This document shows, in pieces, positions 1-9,541 of a stretch of 64,000 nucleotides of DNA (positions within the stretch are counted from its first letter, which is position 1; every line of letters begins with the position of its first letter). The notes under the pieces are model-generated. The model was not told the origin of the DNA. It made no database searches and worked only from the letters and a program-made list of their open reading frames with translations. The translations under genes were made by a program, and so were the position numbers. Origin of the DNA: Fuerstiella marisgermanici (GTDB lineage: Bacteria; Planctomycetota; Planctomycetia; Planctomycetales; Planctomycetaceae); NCBI RefSeq assembly GCF_001983935.1, contig NZ_CP017641.1, positions 2,232,001 to 2,296,000 of the forward strand. Reading direction: 5' to 3'.

Positions 1-414
1 CAGGCCGCCGTAAATGCCGTTGTAGAATCCGTTGCCGTCCAGCCCGGCGCCTGCGACAACCACGCGGGCACCTTTGCGAGCCAGATATTCTTCTGCCTGC
101 CCGACAAGCTGCCGGCCGAGCCCCTGGCCACGAAAGTCAGGGTGTACGACCAACCCCGAAATTACGCCTTGAGTGTAGTCGAGATCTGAGCCGGATTCGT
201 TACTGCGAAAGCCTGCATGTACGAATGCGACGATGCGATCGTCTTCGGTGGCGACAATAAAGCCGTTTCTGTCAAAGAACGGTTGAGAGAAAACGAATAG
301 CTCAAGGATGTCGCATGGAAAGCCTTCGGCAGCACTGGGGCCGAGCTTGCTGGCGTGCCAGAGTTTCAGGATTCCGGGTGTGTCGCGGTTATGGAACGTG
401 CGAAATTGAACCAC
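1..414 (-). CDS. GNAT family N-acetyltransferase (3' end outside the window)
   Basis: The minus-strand frame is open from 414 to the window edge, so the C-terminus is missing. It carries the acetyl-CoA binding motif A of the GNAT fold, seen as VVHPDFRGQGLGRQLV, followed by a helix and a strand ending in GNGFYNGIYGG, which is typical of motif B. GNAT enzymes transfer an acetyl group from acetyl-CoA to an amine; the substrate cannot be told here. An in-frame TGA lies just upstream (positions 424-426), and a GAGGAA Shine-Dalgarno-like stretch precedes the GTG at 414, which is why that start was chosen; no ATG is available. It diverges from the small gene at 607. Confidence 0.8.
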   Translation of the reverse strand, partial: MVQFRTFHNRDTPGILKLWHASKLGPSAAEGFPCDILELFVFSQPFFDRNGFIVATEDDRIVAFVHAGFRSNESGSDLDYTQGVISGLVVHPDFRGQGLGRQLVGQAEEYLARKGARVVVAGAGLDGNGFYNGIYGGL

Positions 415-606
415 GAGATCTACAATTCCTCAACGCAGACGGATTGTTCGGACGAATTCTACAGCCGGGCCGTGTCTGGATGTGGACTGTAACGGTCGAT
501 TTCCACGGTGACAAGTTGCTGGAATCGATGCTGGATTCATCCCCGAAAACCGGTGAATGAATCGCCGCCTCGGAATCGACAAAAAAAACGAGAACTGGAA
601 GCAACT

Positions 607-1032
607 GTGTCAAACTTTACCTGGACCGATCGCGAACTGATCGCGTGGCTCGACGAACTGCTGCCGGTCGAACGCATGACCCAATTCGAAGAACAGATGC
701 GGTCGGACGAAACGCTTCAATCTCGCTTGTCGCAACTGATCCATCACCGTGACCAGGGCGGCCATTCGGTTGGCGAAATCTGGCAGCGAGCGGGCTTGAG
801 CTGTCCTTCCCGCAGCGAACTTAGCGGCTATCTATTGCAGACGATGCCCGAGGAAGCGGCTGGCTACATCGAGTTTCATCTGAAGACGATCGGCTGCCGC
901 GTTTGCCAGGCGAATCTCAAGGATCTTGAAGACCACGCCCAGCAAACAGAAGCCGCTCCCGGCCGCCGTCGTCGTTTCTTCGAATCGTCGGCCGGACTGT
1001 TGCAGGATTCAGCTGATTCCGACGAATTTTAG
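607..1032 (+). CDS. Small conserved hypothetical protein with a C-terminal Cys pair
   Basis: A 141-residue soluble, charged protein. I start it at GTG 607 because GGAAG sits five bases upstream. The longer frame back to ATG 508 has a low-complexity, basic N-terminus that looks untranslated. An acidic N-terminal helix region (ELIAWLDELLPVERM) is followed near residue 92 by HLKTIGCRVCQANL, a C-x-x-C arrangement reminiscent of the zinc-finger segment of anti-sigma factors. No membrane segment is visible, so a classical membrane anti-sigma factor is unlikely. Its stop codon TAG shares two bases with the TAA of the convergent gene at 1029-1766. Function unknown. Confidence 0.7.
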   Translation: MSNFTWTDRELIAWLDELLPVERMTQFEEQMRSDETLQSRLSQLIHHRDQGGHSVGEIWQRAGLSCPSRSELSGYLLQTMPEEAAGYIEFHLKTIGCRVCQANLKDLEDHAQQTEAAPGRRRRFFESSAGLLQDSADSDEF

Positions 1033-1766
1033 TGATTGTCGGTGCGAACTCGTACCTGCAATGCACCCAGCATCTTGGTGATGCGTTCTTCTTTCTGATT
1101 GATAAAGAAGACGTTCTCTAACACGATGGCGCGGCGTTCCTGACTGGGATGCAGGATTAAACGCCCCGATCGCAGCAGCAGGTATTCGAACACGTCATTG
1201 ATCTCTTTATCGATCCGCAGGTTCGGGGCAGAAAAGCGTTCCAGGTCGCTAAGCACACCGTGATGGTGCAGCAACTCGTTACCACGCACTTCCCAATAGT
1301 CGAAGCGACGGCTGACGATCACCACAAGAAACAGTCCCATCATCCCCAGCGTGAATATCACGTAGAACGAAGCGTTTGCGGCCGGCCGGATTTTTGTAAT
1401 CTGAGCCGTCACCCACGGAATCAGGTTCGCGTTCAACCGGAACAGGGTCCACAATCCGATCACGACCGCCACCGTCGCAAAGAACCACGTCAATGATGTG
1501 GTGCGAGGAAAATCGAACGCTACGACGACCAGGTTGATCAGCAACACGGTCAGAAAAATGCGGCCTGGAATGACGGCCGCTTCCGCATCCGCGCCGATTT
1601 TGTTGAACCACATAAAAATGGCACCGAACATCGCGGCCAGCACCGTGGGGTACAGAAACACGACCTTCGGATAAGAAACCAGATAGACGGGGCCTGGATT
1701 ATTCGGGTTCTTCGGGTCGGGACCATCGTCCGGGGACGGTGCAGTTGTTGTGGTTACTTCGGCCAT
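1029..1766 (-). CDS. Four-helix membrane protein with a C-terminal PH-like region
   Basis: A 245-residue protein. After an acidic, proline-rich N-terminal tail there are four hydrophobic segments, around residues 33-52, 70-88, 91-109 and 132-152. These are followed by a soluble C-terminal part that includes YWEVRGNELLHHHGVLSD and RSGRLILHPSQERR. The W-x-V-x-G-N-E-L pattern resembles bacterial PH-like (YdbS/bPH2) domains, but the match is weak. GGAG lies upstream of ATG 1766. It overlaps the end of the small gene at 607-1032. The likely location is the inner membrane; the function is not known. Confidence 0.75.
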   Translation of the reverse strand: MAEVTTTTAPSPDDGPDPKNPNNPGPVYLVSYPKVVFLYPTVLAAMFGAIFMWFNKIGADAEAAVIPGRIFLTVLLINLVVVAFDFPRTTSLTWFFATVAVVIGLWTLFRLNANLIPWVTAQITKIRPAANASFYVIFTLGMMGLFLVVIVSRRFDYWEVRGNELLHHHGVLSDLERFSAPNLRIDKEINDVFEYLLLRSGRLILHPSQERRAIVLENVFFINQKEERITKMLGALQVRVRTDNH

Positions 1767-2261
1767 GTTTGCTAATTCTCCGACAAGTCTGTCGTTTTCG
1801 ATTGGGATCCAACTTCATGTTGGCATGAGTGCCGTCCTGACACGTCGCCGTTTTTGCGTCCTGTCACTGCGACGCACTCTATCGCCCTCGCACCCGGTTA
1901 TCCAGAGTCCCAGCCTTCGGCATGGCGGAATCCTGACTGACAATACAAGGCGGAATGCAACCAACGCACTGGCTAACGCTTAGAAGTTAGCCGCAGATCA
2001 AAGATACTTCAAAAACTCGTCACCGCCAGTGGTTCGCAAAAAGCGGGCGAATATTGAGTCGCCTCAGAATCAAAATCCCCGCAGAATGGCCACAAGCGCC
2101 GCAAGAACAGCGAGTTCGACCTTCGCACTCCTTCGTGTCCGTCTGAATGTTATTCGTGGCAATGAGTCATACCGTTTCCGAAATAAGGATGATCCGGAAA
2201 CGTAGCCAAATCCGATTTGACGGCGTGATTCAAGCTTCACATCTGCCGCGCTGCCAGCAGC
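1767..2261. other. Intergenic region, 495 bp
   Basis: No convincing gene. It must hold the promoter of the minus-strand membrane protein starting at 1766 and the 3' end region of the large dehydrogenase gene ending at 2262. The only structure seen is a short inverted repeat, GGCTAAC (1971-1977) and GTTAGCC (1986-1992), without a T-run. An open frame at 1750-1983 has poor composition and no recognisable content. Confidence 0.5.
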
Positions 2262-5200
2262 TTAGCGTTCGATCGTCACCGCCATCACGATCGGAGCCGT
2301 TGGGTCGTTCCCTTTGACCAGTTCCACGGTGGCAATTTTCTCAGCAGGCCGCTCGGGTGAAATTGCGAGGTGCCGGATCTGCTGGCCGCCCAACGCAAAC
2401 GCAAACTCGCTGCCCGGCACGTCGACTCGGCGAATGTAGTCCGCAAAGTGAACCCCGTTTTTCAATGGGTGGTCCTCCTGCGTGCCATCTGCATAGTGCA
2501 CTCGCACGATCATCGACACCGATTCAGCCTGATGAGACGGATAACTCCAGCCGCCAACGCCGCTTAATAAATGAATGGCTTTCGCAGGCGTGTTGCATGG
2601 CAGAGTCACCGACTTTGGCATCGTTGGCGGCAACGTTCCGTGAGGTCCGTTCAGCAGAATAATATTTGCCGTCGTTTTGCCGCGAGGGTCCGTCAGCAGA
2701 AACGGAACGTCCTTGAAGAACTTTGGATTCCAGTCGGCGAACACCATGCGGTCCGGGCCGTTGTCCCCATCGTGGAACAGCCCCTTCGTGCTGATCGCGG
2801 TGGCGTAGCGGTCCAGCGGCACGGGCACGTACTTGCCCTTGTTGGTCAGAAACTGCAGCAGGTCAGACAACTCAGTTTCTGTCATCTGCTTTTCAAAACC
2901 TTCCGGCATCAGCGAATTCTTCGACGCCAAAAGTTCGTCGATATCTTCTCGCTGAATACTGGCTTCTTTGCCTTCGGTATCGATCAGCGTAATCGACGTT
3001 CGAGTTTCGCTGGCCAGCATTCCATTGGCGACTCGGCCATCAGTGCGAACAACCGTGTAAATGCGGAAGTTGCCTTCAACGCTGCGAGATGGGTCGATGA
3101 TATGCGTCAGCAGCTCGGCTTTCGGGTGCACGGCCATGCCGGTGAGGTTGGGGCCGATGTTCTTGCCCAGTTCTCCGTGACGATGACACTTCGAACAGTG
3201 TTTCTTGAACATTTCCAGCCCCGCCTCCACGTTGCCATCCTGTTCGCAAAGGTGCAGCAGCGACTGCAGTACTTTTTCGCGGTTGGCATCCGGAAGTCCG
3301 CCGCTCATGCTGAGTAGTTTTTCTGCCTGTTCGCGAAGTTGCTTATCAGGAAAGGCTCGCAGCGACTGCTTTTGATCGAGCGTCAAGTCTGACAGTTCGA
3401 TGTCTCGAGCCTCAATTCCCGCCAGAAGTGACTTCGCCCATTCCGGACGACTAAGCAACGTGCCGATCGATGCGGATTTCAACTGCGGAGTCAGTGACGC
3501 GACCGCTTCCACCAGCTTCTCACCCGCGGCCGCCGAACGGCTTTGCTGAATGGCGTTCAGGAGTTGCACGCCGAGTTCCGGCGGTGTGTTGACGTTCAAT
3601 TGTTCAACGATGGCCGCGACAGTATCGGCATCGTCAGGGCGGAACCCGATCAGATCGCGAGCGGCGGCGATGCGAGCTTTATCCGATGCATTCGAATCAT
3701 TCACTTTTGCCAGCATCGAATCTACGATTGCTTCGGCGTGCGTATCCAGCGCGGTCGAACCGCAACGAGTTGCCAGGCGAATTACAGTCCCCTTGGCGTC
3801 AGCCGGAAATCGATCCAGCAAACTCACTAGTTCCGCATCGAGACCGGCGTCAGTCGGCAACTTGTAGTCGTCGGGCAGCCCATTTGTCAGTCCGTCCACA
3901 GCGACGATTGCTATGTCAAGGTACCGCAGAGATTTCAACAGTGCTGTTAACTGCCGAACTGTAGGGCGACTTCTGCCGACGTGCTCGGCAACGCGTTTCG
4001 CAACCTGCGCGTTCGTCTGCGACAGCGGCATCTCTTCCTTCGTTTTTCCCGCAGGCTGCTCAAACCGGTTAAAAGCCTCGAACCACTCGTACGAATGTGT
4101 AGCTGCTGCCGCTGTTAGGGCATCGATCACAACAGCATCACCAATCGCAGTCTGCCCAACACTCACAATCGCTTTCGCCAGCTCGCCGCTCACGGGCATA
4201 TCCGCGACCTTCAGAATGGTCTGCAGGTGGACCTGCGGGAAGTTCCGGGACCAAACTTGATAGGCCTGCGTCAAAAGCTTCTCGCCGTGCTCACTATTCG
4301 GCAGCACCGAAATCGCATTCCGACGAACGGCCGCCGATGGATGCCGTAAGGTTTTGGCAAGCGCCTGAGTTACTCGACCTGTAGACTTAAGCTGAGGGTC
4401 CAGACGAAGGTAGCCGATCGCCTTCAATGTCTGCAACGCGTGGATAGCTCCCACGTTCAGACCGGCTTCGTCGACGGATTCATCGGCCAGAAGTGCCAAC
4501 AAAGGCTGCAAAACATCCCCCGTTTCCCCGGCATTTCGTTCAATCAACAATCGCTGAGCCTGCAGACGCCACATTAACGACGGATGCTTGAGCGTTTCGA
4601 CTAATTCCAGGTCCGTGGCGTCGGCAAGGCTAGTGTATTCGTGAACGACGTCGCCGCCATGTGCGGTTAAAGTAGCAGGCTCTCTCCGAGAGCCGCCCGC
4701 CCGCTGTTCGGTCTCCTCAGCATCGTTCACATAGGATTTTGAAGCAGCCGCCGCTCCGGGGACATTCAGCTCTTGGAAAGAGCTGGCGACTTTGGCTGTC
4801 GCCGTTGGCACCACTCGCAAAATCCGTCCGTGCTTCTTGTCTCGCAAATCGCTCTCGTACGCATTCCCTTTCCCTGTTTCGAAACCCTGAGGCGTCGGGT
4901 TGTGTTGCACGATGTAGTTGTACCAGTCTATGACCCAGACCGCTCCGTCCGGGCCGACTTCTGCCATGATCGGAGCACTCCATTCATCATCGCTGGCCAG
5001 CAAATTGCACGGGCTGGTGGACGTGTAGTTCGCTCCGTCGCGCCGCAGCACAAACGTTCCCACAAGATGCCCAGTCGGTCCGCAGACGAAAGCCGTCTTA
5101 TTCCAGTACTGTTTGGGGAATGCTCTGGCCGTATACAATGCATGGCCCGCTCCGGCCGTGTAGCCGCCGAACTGGTCCACCTGCCGGATGTTTTCGGTGA

Positions 5201-6851
5201 TCGGCTTAAACTTGTACGTATCCGCGATCGTCCCCAAAGTCGGCGGCGACCAGCCTCGCACGCTTTCGTAGTACCGATTTGGAATCGGCACAAACATGCT
5301 GGGATTGTGATTGGCCGTCGAGCCAAAAATCAGACCGTCTTCGCTGATGCCCAGTCCCCACGTGTTGTTGTTGCTGGAACGAATAAATTCCAGATCAGTA
5401 ACTTTGGGCGGATCGGTCTGTGACAGTTTGAACCGCCAGAATCCCATTCGAAACGTCTGAGCCGGCTTGCCATCCACATGCGGCGTGCTGTTATTGTAGC
5501 CCTGCATCGCCCAGACCCAATTGTCCAGGCCATAGCGAAAATTGCTAACGCCGCCATGAGTGTCACCTAATGCCCAGTTGGTGATCAGCTGTGTCTTTTG
5601 GTCAGCTTTATCGTCGCCGTCCGTGTCCTTCAGGTATATCGTTTCTGTTCCGTTCTGCACGACCGCACCACCGCGAATGATGACGATGGCCGTGGGAATG
5701 CTCAGCCCTTCCGCAAACACCGTAAACTTGTCGGCCACGTGGTCACCGTCGGTGTCTTCGCAGATGCGAATGCGGTCTCGGTTTTTGCCGAGTTCGTTGG
5801 GGTAGTCGACTGTTTCACAAACCCACAATCGCCCGCGTTCGTCCCAGGTCATGGCAATCGGCTTTCCGTGTGAGCCGCCGGCGCTCACAAAATTCCGTTC
5901 GTCCGCGTACAACCGCACCGCCATACCTTCCGGCGTGACGTAATGCTTCAACGATTCTTCTGGCGACAGTGGTTGCTGCATCGTCGTGCGAGGCTTCCCC
6001 TGAACGCCCCACTTTTGTCCCGGCGTGTAATTCGGAATCTTCGGCCCGACGTCCATGTATTCGAACGGTGCGACGTCCGAGGGAATCTGCGTCATTTGCG
6101 GCGCTGCAAACGTGTCGGCGTCGTGATGAGGAGGCACCACAGACGGATCCTCACCACAAGCCCATCGGATGCCTCGCTCCACGAGGTTTTGAAAGCCTGC
6201 GTTTCCGAATGTTCGCTCATCGTGTCCCCAGGCCGTGTAGAACACTCGGCCCTTCCCATGAGTTCTCACCCACGTCCACGGTTCGCGTTTGTTACCGTCG
6301 GCCTGGTCGCCTTCGATTCGAAATTCCAGCACCGTGCGATCTTTTTCGTTATGGCGATGATGGATGTACGTCTCATCCCAGCTCGTAAAACTGCCGTAGC
6401 CTTTCATAATGGGATGCTGCGGTTCAGCAATCGATGTCGTAAACACCTGCCCGCCGTGTCTCAAAAACTGCGCTCCCATTAACGCAACCATGTCGGCGTT
6501 GTTGCGCCAACAGTAGGTGGCGCAGTGCAGCGGGATGAAGCCCTTCCCACTGGCGACGTAATCCAGCACGGCCCTGGCCTGAGCGTCCTCAATGCGATCG
6601 ATGTTGGCGTACAACACCAGCCCATCAAAGTTCCCCAGCGTTTCGGCGGAGAGGTCTTCCATGCGATCCGTGTATTTCAGATCAACACCACGCGGCTCGA
6701 GTGCTTCAGCCAACTGCTGAAACCGAGCTTCCGGGCGATGATGCCCGTTGTCGCCCATGAACAGCAGCTTCAGGTCGGCGGCGGACGCGGATGAGGCTGT
6801 AACAAACAGCAGCACATACAAGAACAAGGTCGAAGTATTTCGTTTCATCAT
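2262..6851 (-). CDS. ThuA / PVC-type dehydrogenase / HEAT / cytochrome c fusion protein
   Basis: A 1,529-residue exported protein. Residues 1-24 form a signal peptide ending SSASA. Residues about 25-235 are a ThuA-like (trehalose-utilisation, glutamine-amidotransferase-like) domain. About 290-690 is a six-bladed beta-propeller of the planctomycete membrane-bound dehydrogenase type (for example GRLWVCETVDYPNELG, DTDGDHVADKFTVFAEGL). About 740-1200 is a long helical region like HEAT repeats. A c-type haem site CSKCH follows at residues 1219-1223, with a downstream NIGPNLTGM that can supply the Met ligand. A C-terminal beta-rich domain ends the protein. Families of this type are thought to oxidise sugars or alcohols in the periplasm and pass electrons to the attached haem, but the substrate is unknown. 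It appears to be transcribed alone. Confidence 0.92.
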   Translation of the reverse strand: MMKRNTSTLFLYVLLFVTASSASAADLKLLFMGDNGHHRPEARFQQLAEALEPRGVDLKYTDRMEDLSAETLGNFDGLVLYANIDRIEDAQARAVLDYVASGKGFIPLHCATYCWRNNADMVALMGAQFLRHGGQVFTTSIAEPQHPIMKGYGSFTSWDETYIHHRHNEKDRTVLEFRIEGDQADGNKREPWTWVRTHGKGRVFYTAWGHDERTFGNAGFQNLVERGIRWACGEDPSVVPPHHDADTFAAPQMTQIPSDVAPFEYMDVGPKIPNYTPGQKWGVQGKPRTTMQQPLSPEESLKHYVTPEGMAVRLYADERNFVSAGGSHGKPIAMTWDERGRLWVCETVDYPNELGKNRDRIRICEDTDGDHVADKFTVFAEGLSIPTAIVIIRGGAVVQNGTETIYLKDTDGDDKADQKTQLITNWALGDTHGGVSNFRYGLDNWVWAMQGYNNSTPHVDGKPAQTFRMGFWRFKLSQTDPPKVTDLEFIRSSNNNTWGLGISEDGLIFGSTANHNPSMFVPIPNRYYESVRGWSPPTLGTIADTYKFKPITENIRQVDQFGGYTAGAGHALYTARAFPKQYWNKTAFVCGPTGHLVGTFVLRRDGANYTSTSPCNLLASDDEWSAPIMAEVGPDGAVWVIDWYNYIVQHNPTPQGFETGKGNAYESDLRDKKHGRILRVVPTATAKVASSFQELNVPGAAAASKSYVNDAEETEQRAGGSRREPATLTAHGGDVVHEYTSLADATDLELVETLKHPSLMWRLQAQRLLIERNAGETGDVLQPLLALLADESVDEAGLNVGAIHALQTLKAIGYLRLDPQLKSTGRVTQALAKTLRHPSAAVRRNAISVLPNSEHGEKLLTQAYQVWSRNFPQVHLQTILKVADMPVSGELAKAIVSVGQTAIGDAVVIDALTAAAATHSYEWFEAFNRFEQPAGKTKEEMPLSQTNAQVAKRVAEHVGRSRPTVRQLTALLKSLRYLDIAIVAVDGLTNGLPDDYKLPTDAGLDAELVSLLDRFPADAKGTVIRLATRCGSTALDTHAEAIVDSMLAKVNDSNASDKARIAAARDLIGFRPDDADTVAAIVEQLNVNTPPELGVQLLNAIQQSRSAAAGEKLVEAVASLTPQLKSASIGTLLSRPEWAKSLLAGIEARDIELSDLTLDQKQSLRAFPDKQLREQAEKLLSMSGGLPDANREKVLQSLLHLCEQDGNVEAGLEMFKKHCSKCHRHGELGKNIGPNLTGMAVHPKAELLTHIIDPSRSVEGNFRIYTVVRTDGRVANGMLASETRTSITLIDTEGKEASIQREDIDELLASKNSLMPEGFEKQMTETELSDLLQFLTNKGKYVPVPLDRYATAISTKGLFHDGDNGPDRMVFADWNPKFFKDVPFLLTDPRGKTTANIILLNGPHGTLPPTMPKSVTLPCNTPAKAIHLLSGVGGWSYPSHQAESVSMIVRVHYADGTQEDHPLKNGVHFADYIRRVDVPGSEFAFALGGQQIRHLAISPERPAEKIATVELVKGNDPTAPIVMAVTIER

Positions 6852-6939
6852 TTCTGCTTCGCTTAGCGGTCGTGCAACAGACGTTTGTCAGTGCAGTAAT
6901 TCCAATGTGCCGTGGCTTGCAGGCAAGCCTTCCAGATCT

Positions 6940-8007
6940 CTAAAAGAAATCCGGTGTACGCGGTTCTCCGTGTGAGTTTCCGTCGCGCGTCATCAACTGC
7001 CGCAGCAACTCGGGTTCGAGTTGTTCGCCAATGAATCGCACCGAACCATCGCCCAGCAACACCTGAGCTCCTCCAAAATGATACGAGGACATTACACCGT
7101 TTGATTCGTGCAATGCATCTCCCGGCGCATTGATTTCAGGCTCGTCTGTCGCGGTACTTACGTCCTTCGGTCGAGTCCAAACGATCGGCTTCCCACAGGT
7201 TTCCGCAACCATCAATGTGTTCGCGAGACCATCAGTAAACGCATTAATCTTAACATATTCGCGATCGCCGAATGCCGTTCCCGGTCCGGTCACCGCGGAA
7301 TAGGCCGATAAAAATCTGTCGTGGTCATCAAGTCGAAACGGCCGCGCGGGACAATCCAGCGTCTGAACAACCACCCCCGCCAGCGGTGCGTTGTCTGGAT
7401 GCTCCCACGTCGCGTCGTGGTTGTAGCGTTCATAAAGCGGGGCCTGGTCCAGGAAAGGCAGTACAGTGACGCGCCACGAACGGTCAAACTTCGGCTGGAC
7501 GGCAATCGGAAACATACTGTTGACATCGTGGTAGTTGTGCAACGCAAGCCCGATTTGCTTGAGATTATTTTTGCACTGAGTTCGCATTGCGGCTGGTGGC
7601 CCAGAAGCCCCACTTGAAGGCTGGAAGACGACTGGGAGCAAGAATCCACAACACAAACCGATGAGTGCCAGGCGTCCGACAGATTCCCAAGAGTTGCCTG
7701 CCTCGCGGTACTTCCTAAGAGTTCGCATCGCCGCCTGAAGGGCAATGAGGATTAGCATGAGAAGCAGGGCAGAGATCATGGGACCGCGCAGAGGTTGCAA
7801 CACGCTCGGTCGAGACAGGTCTACCCACAAAACCATGACAGGCGGCAGGCCCACAAGTAAAGCCGTCCGCGCCACGCATTCCCATTTAGCGCCCCGCACA
7901 CGGATTGAGAAAACCAGGAGCGTTGCGACCACGAACATCAAAAATATTGGCAAGCCACCGAGACCGTAATTGGTCAGCGGCCACCATGAAGGAGGAAAGT
8001 CGTGCAT
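6940..8007 (-). CDS. DUF1559 domain protein with an N-terminal multi-helix membrane region
   Basis: About 355 residues. Most DUF1559 proteins begin with a pseudopilin signal; this one instead has four hydrophobic segments in its first 130 residues (for example GLPIFLMFVVATLLVF and MISALLLMLILIALQ). The DUF1559 core follows, starting [19 protein letters not shown] and ending with the family hallmark [10 protein letters not shown]. The frame opens at GTG 8022, but I prefer ATG 8007 because GGTGGGGA lies about eight bases upstream of it. DUF1559 proteins are massively expanded in Planctomycetes and mostly of unknown role. The gene follows the IS-interrupted gene on the same strand. Confidence 0.85.
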   Translation of the reverse strand: MHDFPPSWWPLTNYGLGGLPIFLMFVVATLLVFSIRVRGAKWECVARTALLVGLPPVMVLWVDLSRPSVLQPLRGPMISALLLMLILIALQAAMRTLRKYREAGNSWESVGRLALIGLCCGFLLPVVFQPSSGASGPPAAMRTQCKNNLKQIGLALHNYHDVNSMFPIAVQPKFDRSWRVTVLPFLDQAPLYERYNHDATWEHPDNAPLAGVVVQTLDCPARPFRLDDHDRFLSAYSAVTGPGTAFGDREYVKINAFTDGLANTLMVAETCGKPIVWTRPKDVSTATDEPEINAPGDALHESNGVMSSYHFGGAQVLLGDGSVRFIGEQLEPELLRQLMTRDGNSHGEPRTPDFF

Positions 8008-8068
8008 ATCAGATTTCCCCACCGTCTATCACGGCGTCATGCCGATAACAGGACGCAAAAAAGCGGAC

Positions 8069-8262
8069 TCAAACGTCAACGCCAATATCGATCTCGATTC
8101 TGAGTAGGCGTTCTCCATGATAGTGCCCACGCACCGGATAGACTCCATCACCATATCCCGTTTTGCAGAAAAACATGGTGGGCGAATCGGGCAGGCCGAT
8201 CGGAACTTCGCCCCACGGGGCGTTGTTGACGTTAATCCTGTCGAAGGAATTATGTGTGTAGA
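8069..8262 (-). pseudogene. 3' fragment of the membrane-protein gene split by the ISL3 element
   Basis: Directly downstream of the insertion sequence, this frame reads on from the 5' part at 9566-10484. Joining the two across one copy of the 8-bp duplication gives MYFY|VYTHNSFDRINVNN with no frameshift and then 64 codons to a TGA at 8069. It contains FFCKTGYGDGVYPVRGHY, which resembles the conserved Gly-Asp-Gly-x-Tyr-Pro segment of DUF4241-type proteins. That similarity is by eye only. A different frame open at 8029-8277 lacks such features. With the IS present this segment has no evident start codon or ribosome site and is probably not translated. Confidence 0.85.
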
Positions 8263-8270
8263 CATAGAAG
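8263..8270. repeat. Target site duplication of the IS (left copy)
   Basis: CATAGAAG, identical to 9566-9573 on the other side of the insertion sequence. Eight bases is the usual duplication length of ISL3-family elements. Confidence 0.93.
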
Positions 8271-8294
8271 GGTCCATCCGGGATTATTGTGGGT
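8271..8294 (+). repeat. IS terminal inverted repeat, transposase 3' side
   Basis: Begins GGTCCATCCGGG, pairs with the reverse complement of 9542-9565. The first 12 bases are identical, three mismatches follow at positions 13, 15 and 16, then TTGTGGGT is shared. Confidence 0.93.
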
Positions 8295-9513
8295 AGAGGT
8301 CGAGTCCTCCGCAGTAGAAGAGGATGGCGGTTTTGAAGTTGTCGCGGTTTCGGTATCCGCCGACTCTTCGTTTGATGGCCATGATTTTGCTGTTCATTCC
8401 TTCGGCGACGGCGTTTGTGATTCCGTGAGTGCAGTAGCTCACCACATTGGCTAAGCGTTCTTTGATCGTGCGAGCGACTTTCTTCATTGGCTCCAGCTTT
8501 GTGTGGATGACTCGCTTGTACCAGTCATTGAAGAACATCGTGGCCTCTGCCGGAGTGTCATGAACCCAGAGGTCTCGCAGCATTTCCTTGTAGGCCCACG
8601 CTTTGCCCGTGAGTAACTCTGCCTTCCATGCGGCATCAAAGCGTTCCTGCTGTTTCTCGGTAAGATTCTCCTGGCCTGAAAGCCACAGATACCGAGTTCC
8701 CGTCAATCGATCATCGCCTTCGGCGCGAAGCTTCTTCTGCTCCGACCGACGGACCTTGTCGACGGCTTCGGTCGCCAGCTTCATGATGTGAAAGCGGTCG
8801 TGCACAATCTTCTGTTCGGCCAATGCAATGTTGCCTTTGGTGCTCTTGACGTATGCGGCACTCATGTCCATCGCAACCGCCTCCACAGACTGCTTTTCAC
8901 TGTCTGAAAGCTGATCGAAACAGGCATCAGCGGCTGCCGTGTCATGACCATCGGAAATCGCTTCGACAGTGCTCTTGTCCAGATCGTAGATCAGCGTGAT
9001 GTAGTTGTGTCCTTTTCGAAAGGCTTTCTCGTCGATGCCGATTCGAGGGAGGTTCTTCGATTGTTTGCGATCCTTCCCGCGAGCCACCGCCTTCTGCAGA
9101 ATGTGCCACGATTCATCCCATGAGATCCCCAGAATGCTGCACGCCCCTTTCACGGTTTGTGTGGCCAGAAGAACGTCGATGGCGAAGCGTTCAAAGAACA
9201 ATGAGAAGCGGCTGTTCTTTTCCGCCCAGGGAAGCCTGATCTGTTTGACGCCATGATCCGGGCACTTCACGCGAGGCGTGCGGGCATGAAGGATGGTCGC
9301 AAATTGCATCGTGTCCAGATGCCGCCATTTGCGAGACTTCGTGTGGTCATAGCACGGCAGCTGCCTGTCGCAATCCGGACAGCAAAAAGTTTCGCCCTCG
9401 CCATGTTCGACGAAAACGTCGACCTGTTGAGCTTCCATATCCAGCTGAACGTCCGCCACAAACCACGGCCCCGTCAGTCCCAAAATCTGTTCGTAAAAGT
9501 CTGTTCCCTGCAT
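8284..9513 (-). CDS. ISL3-family transposase
   Basis: A 409-residue DDE transposase that catalyses movement of its own element. An N-terminal zinc-binding region has the Cys pairs CCPDC and KCPDH. A helix-turn-helix region follows around residues 95-135. The catalytic triad is visible: D161 in IGIDEKAF, D216 in AMDMSAAY and E371 in NAVAEGMNS. The length is normal for the family and there is no frameshift, so the enzyme is probably functional. ATG 9513 is the only sensible start. The stop codon overlaps the terminal inverted repeat, a compact arrangement common in insertion sequences. Confidence 0.96.
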   Translation of the reverse strand: MQGTDFYEQILGLTGPWFVADVQLDMEAQQVDVFVEHGEGETFCCPDCDRQLPCYDHTKSRKWRHLDTMQFATILHARTPRVKCPDHGVKQIRLPWAEKNSRFSLFFERFAIDVLLATQTVKGACSILGISWDESWHILQKAVARGKDRKQSKNLPRIGIDEKAFRKGHNYITLIYDLDKSTVEAISDGHDTAAADACFDQLSDSEKQSVEAVAMDMSAAYVKSTKGNIALAEQKIVHDRFHIMKLATEAVDKVRRSEQKKLRAEGDDRLTGTRYLWLSGQENLTEKQQERFDAAWKAELLTGKAWAYKEMLRDLWVHDTPAEATMFFNDWYKRVIHTKLEPMKKVARTIKERLANVVSYCTHGITNAVAEGMNSKIMAIKRRVGGYRNRDNFKTAILFYCGGLDLYPQ

Positions 9514-9541
9514 CCCACGAAAACTAACGAATTAACGCCTC

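Noticed and set aside
2571-3317. 248-codon plus-strand frame opposite the large dehydrogenase gene
   Set aside because: Antisense to the haem-domain region whose CSKCH motif is certain; no recognisable content.
8029-8277. 82-codon minus-strand frame next to the IS
   Set aside because: The true residual gene is in a different frame (8262-8069), which joins perfectly to the 5' half across the target duplication.
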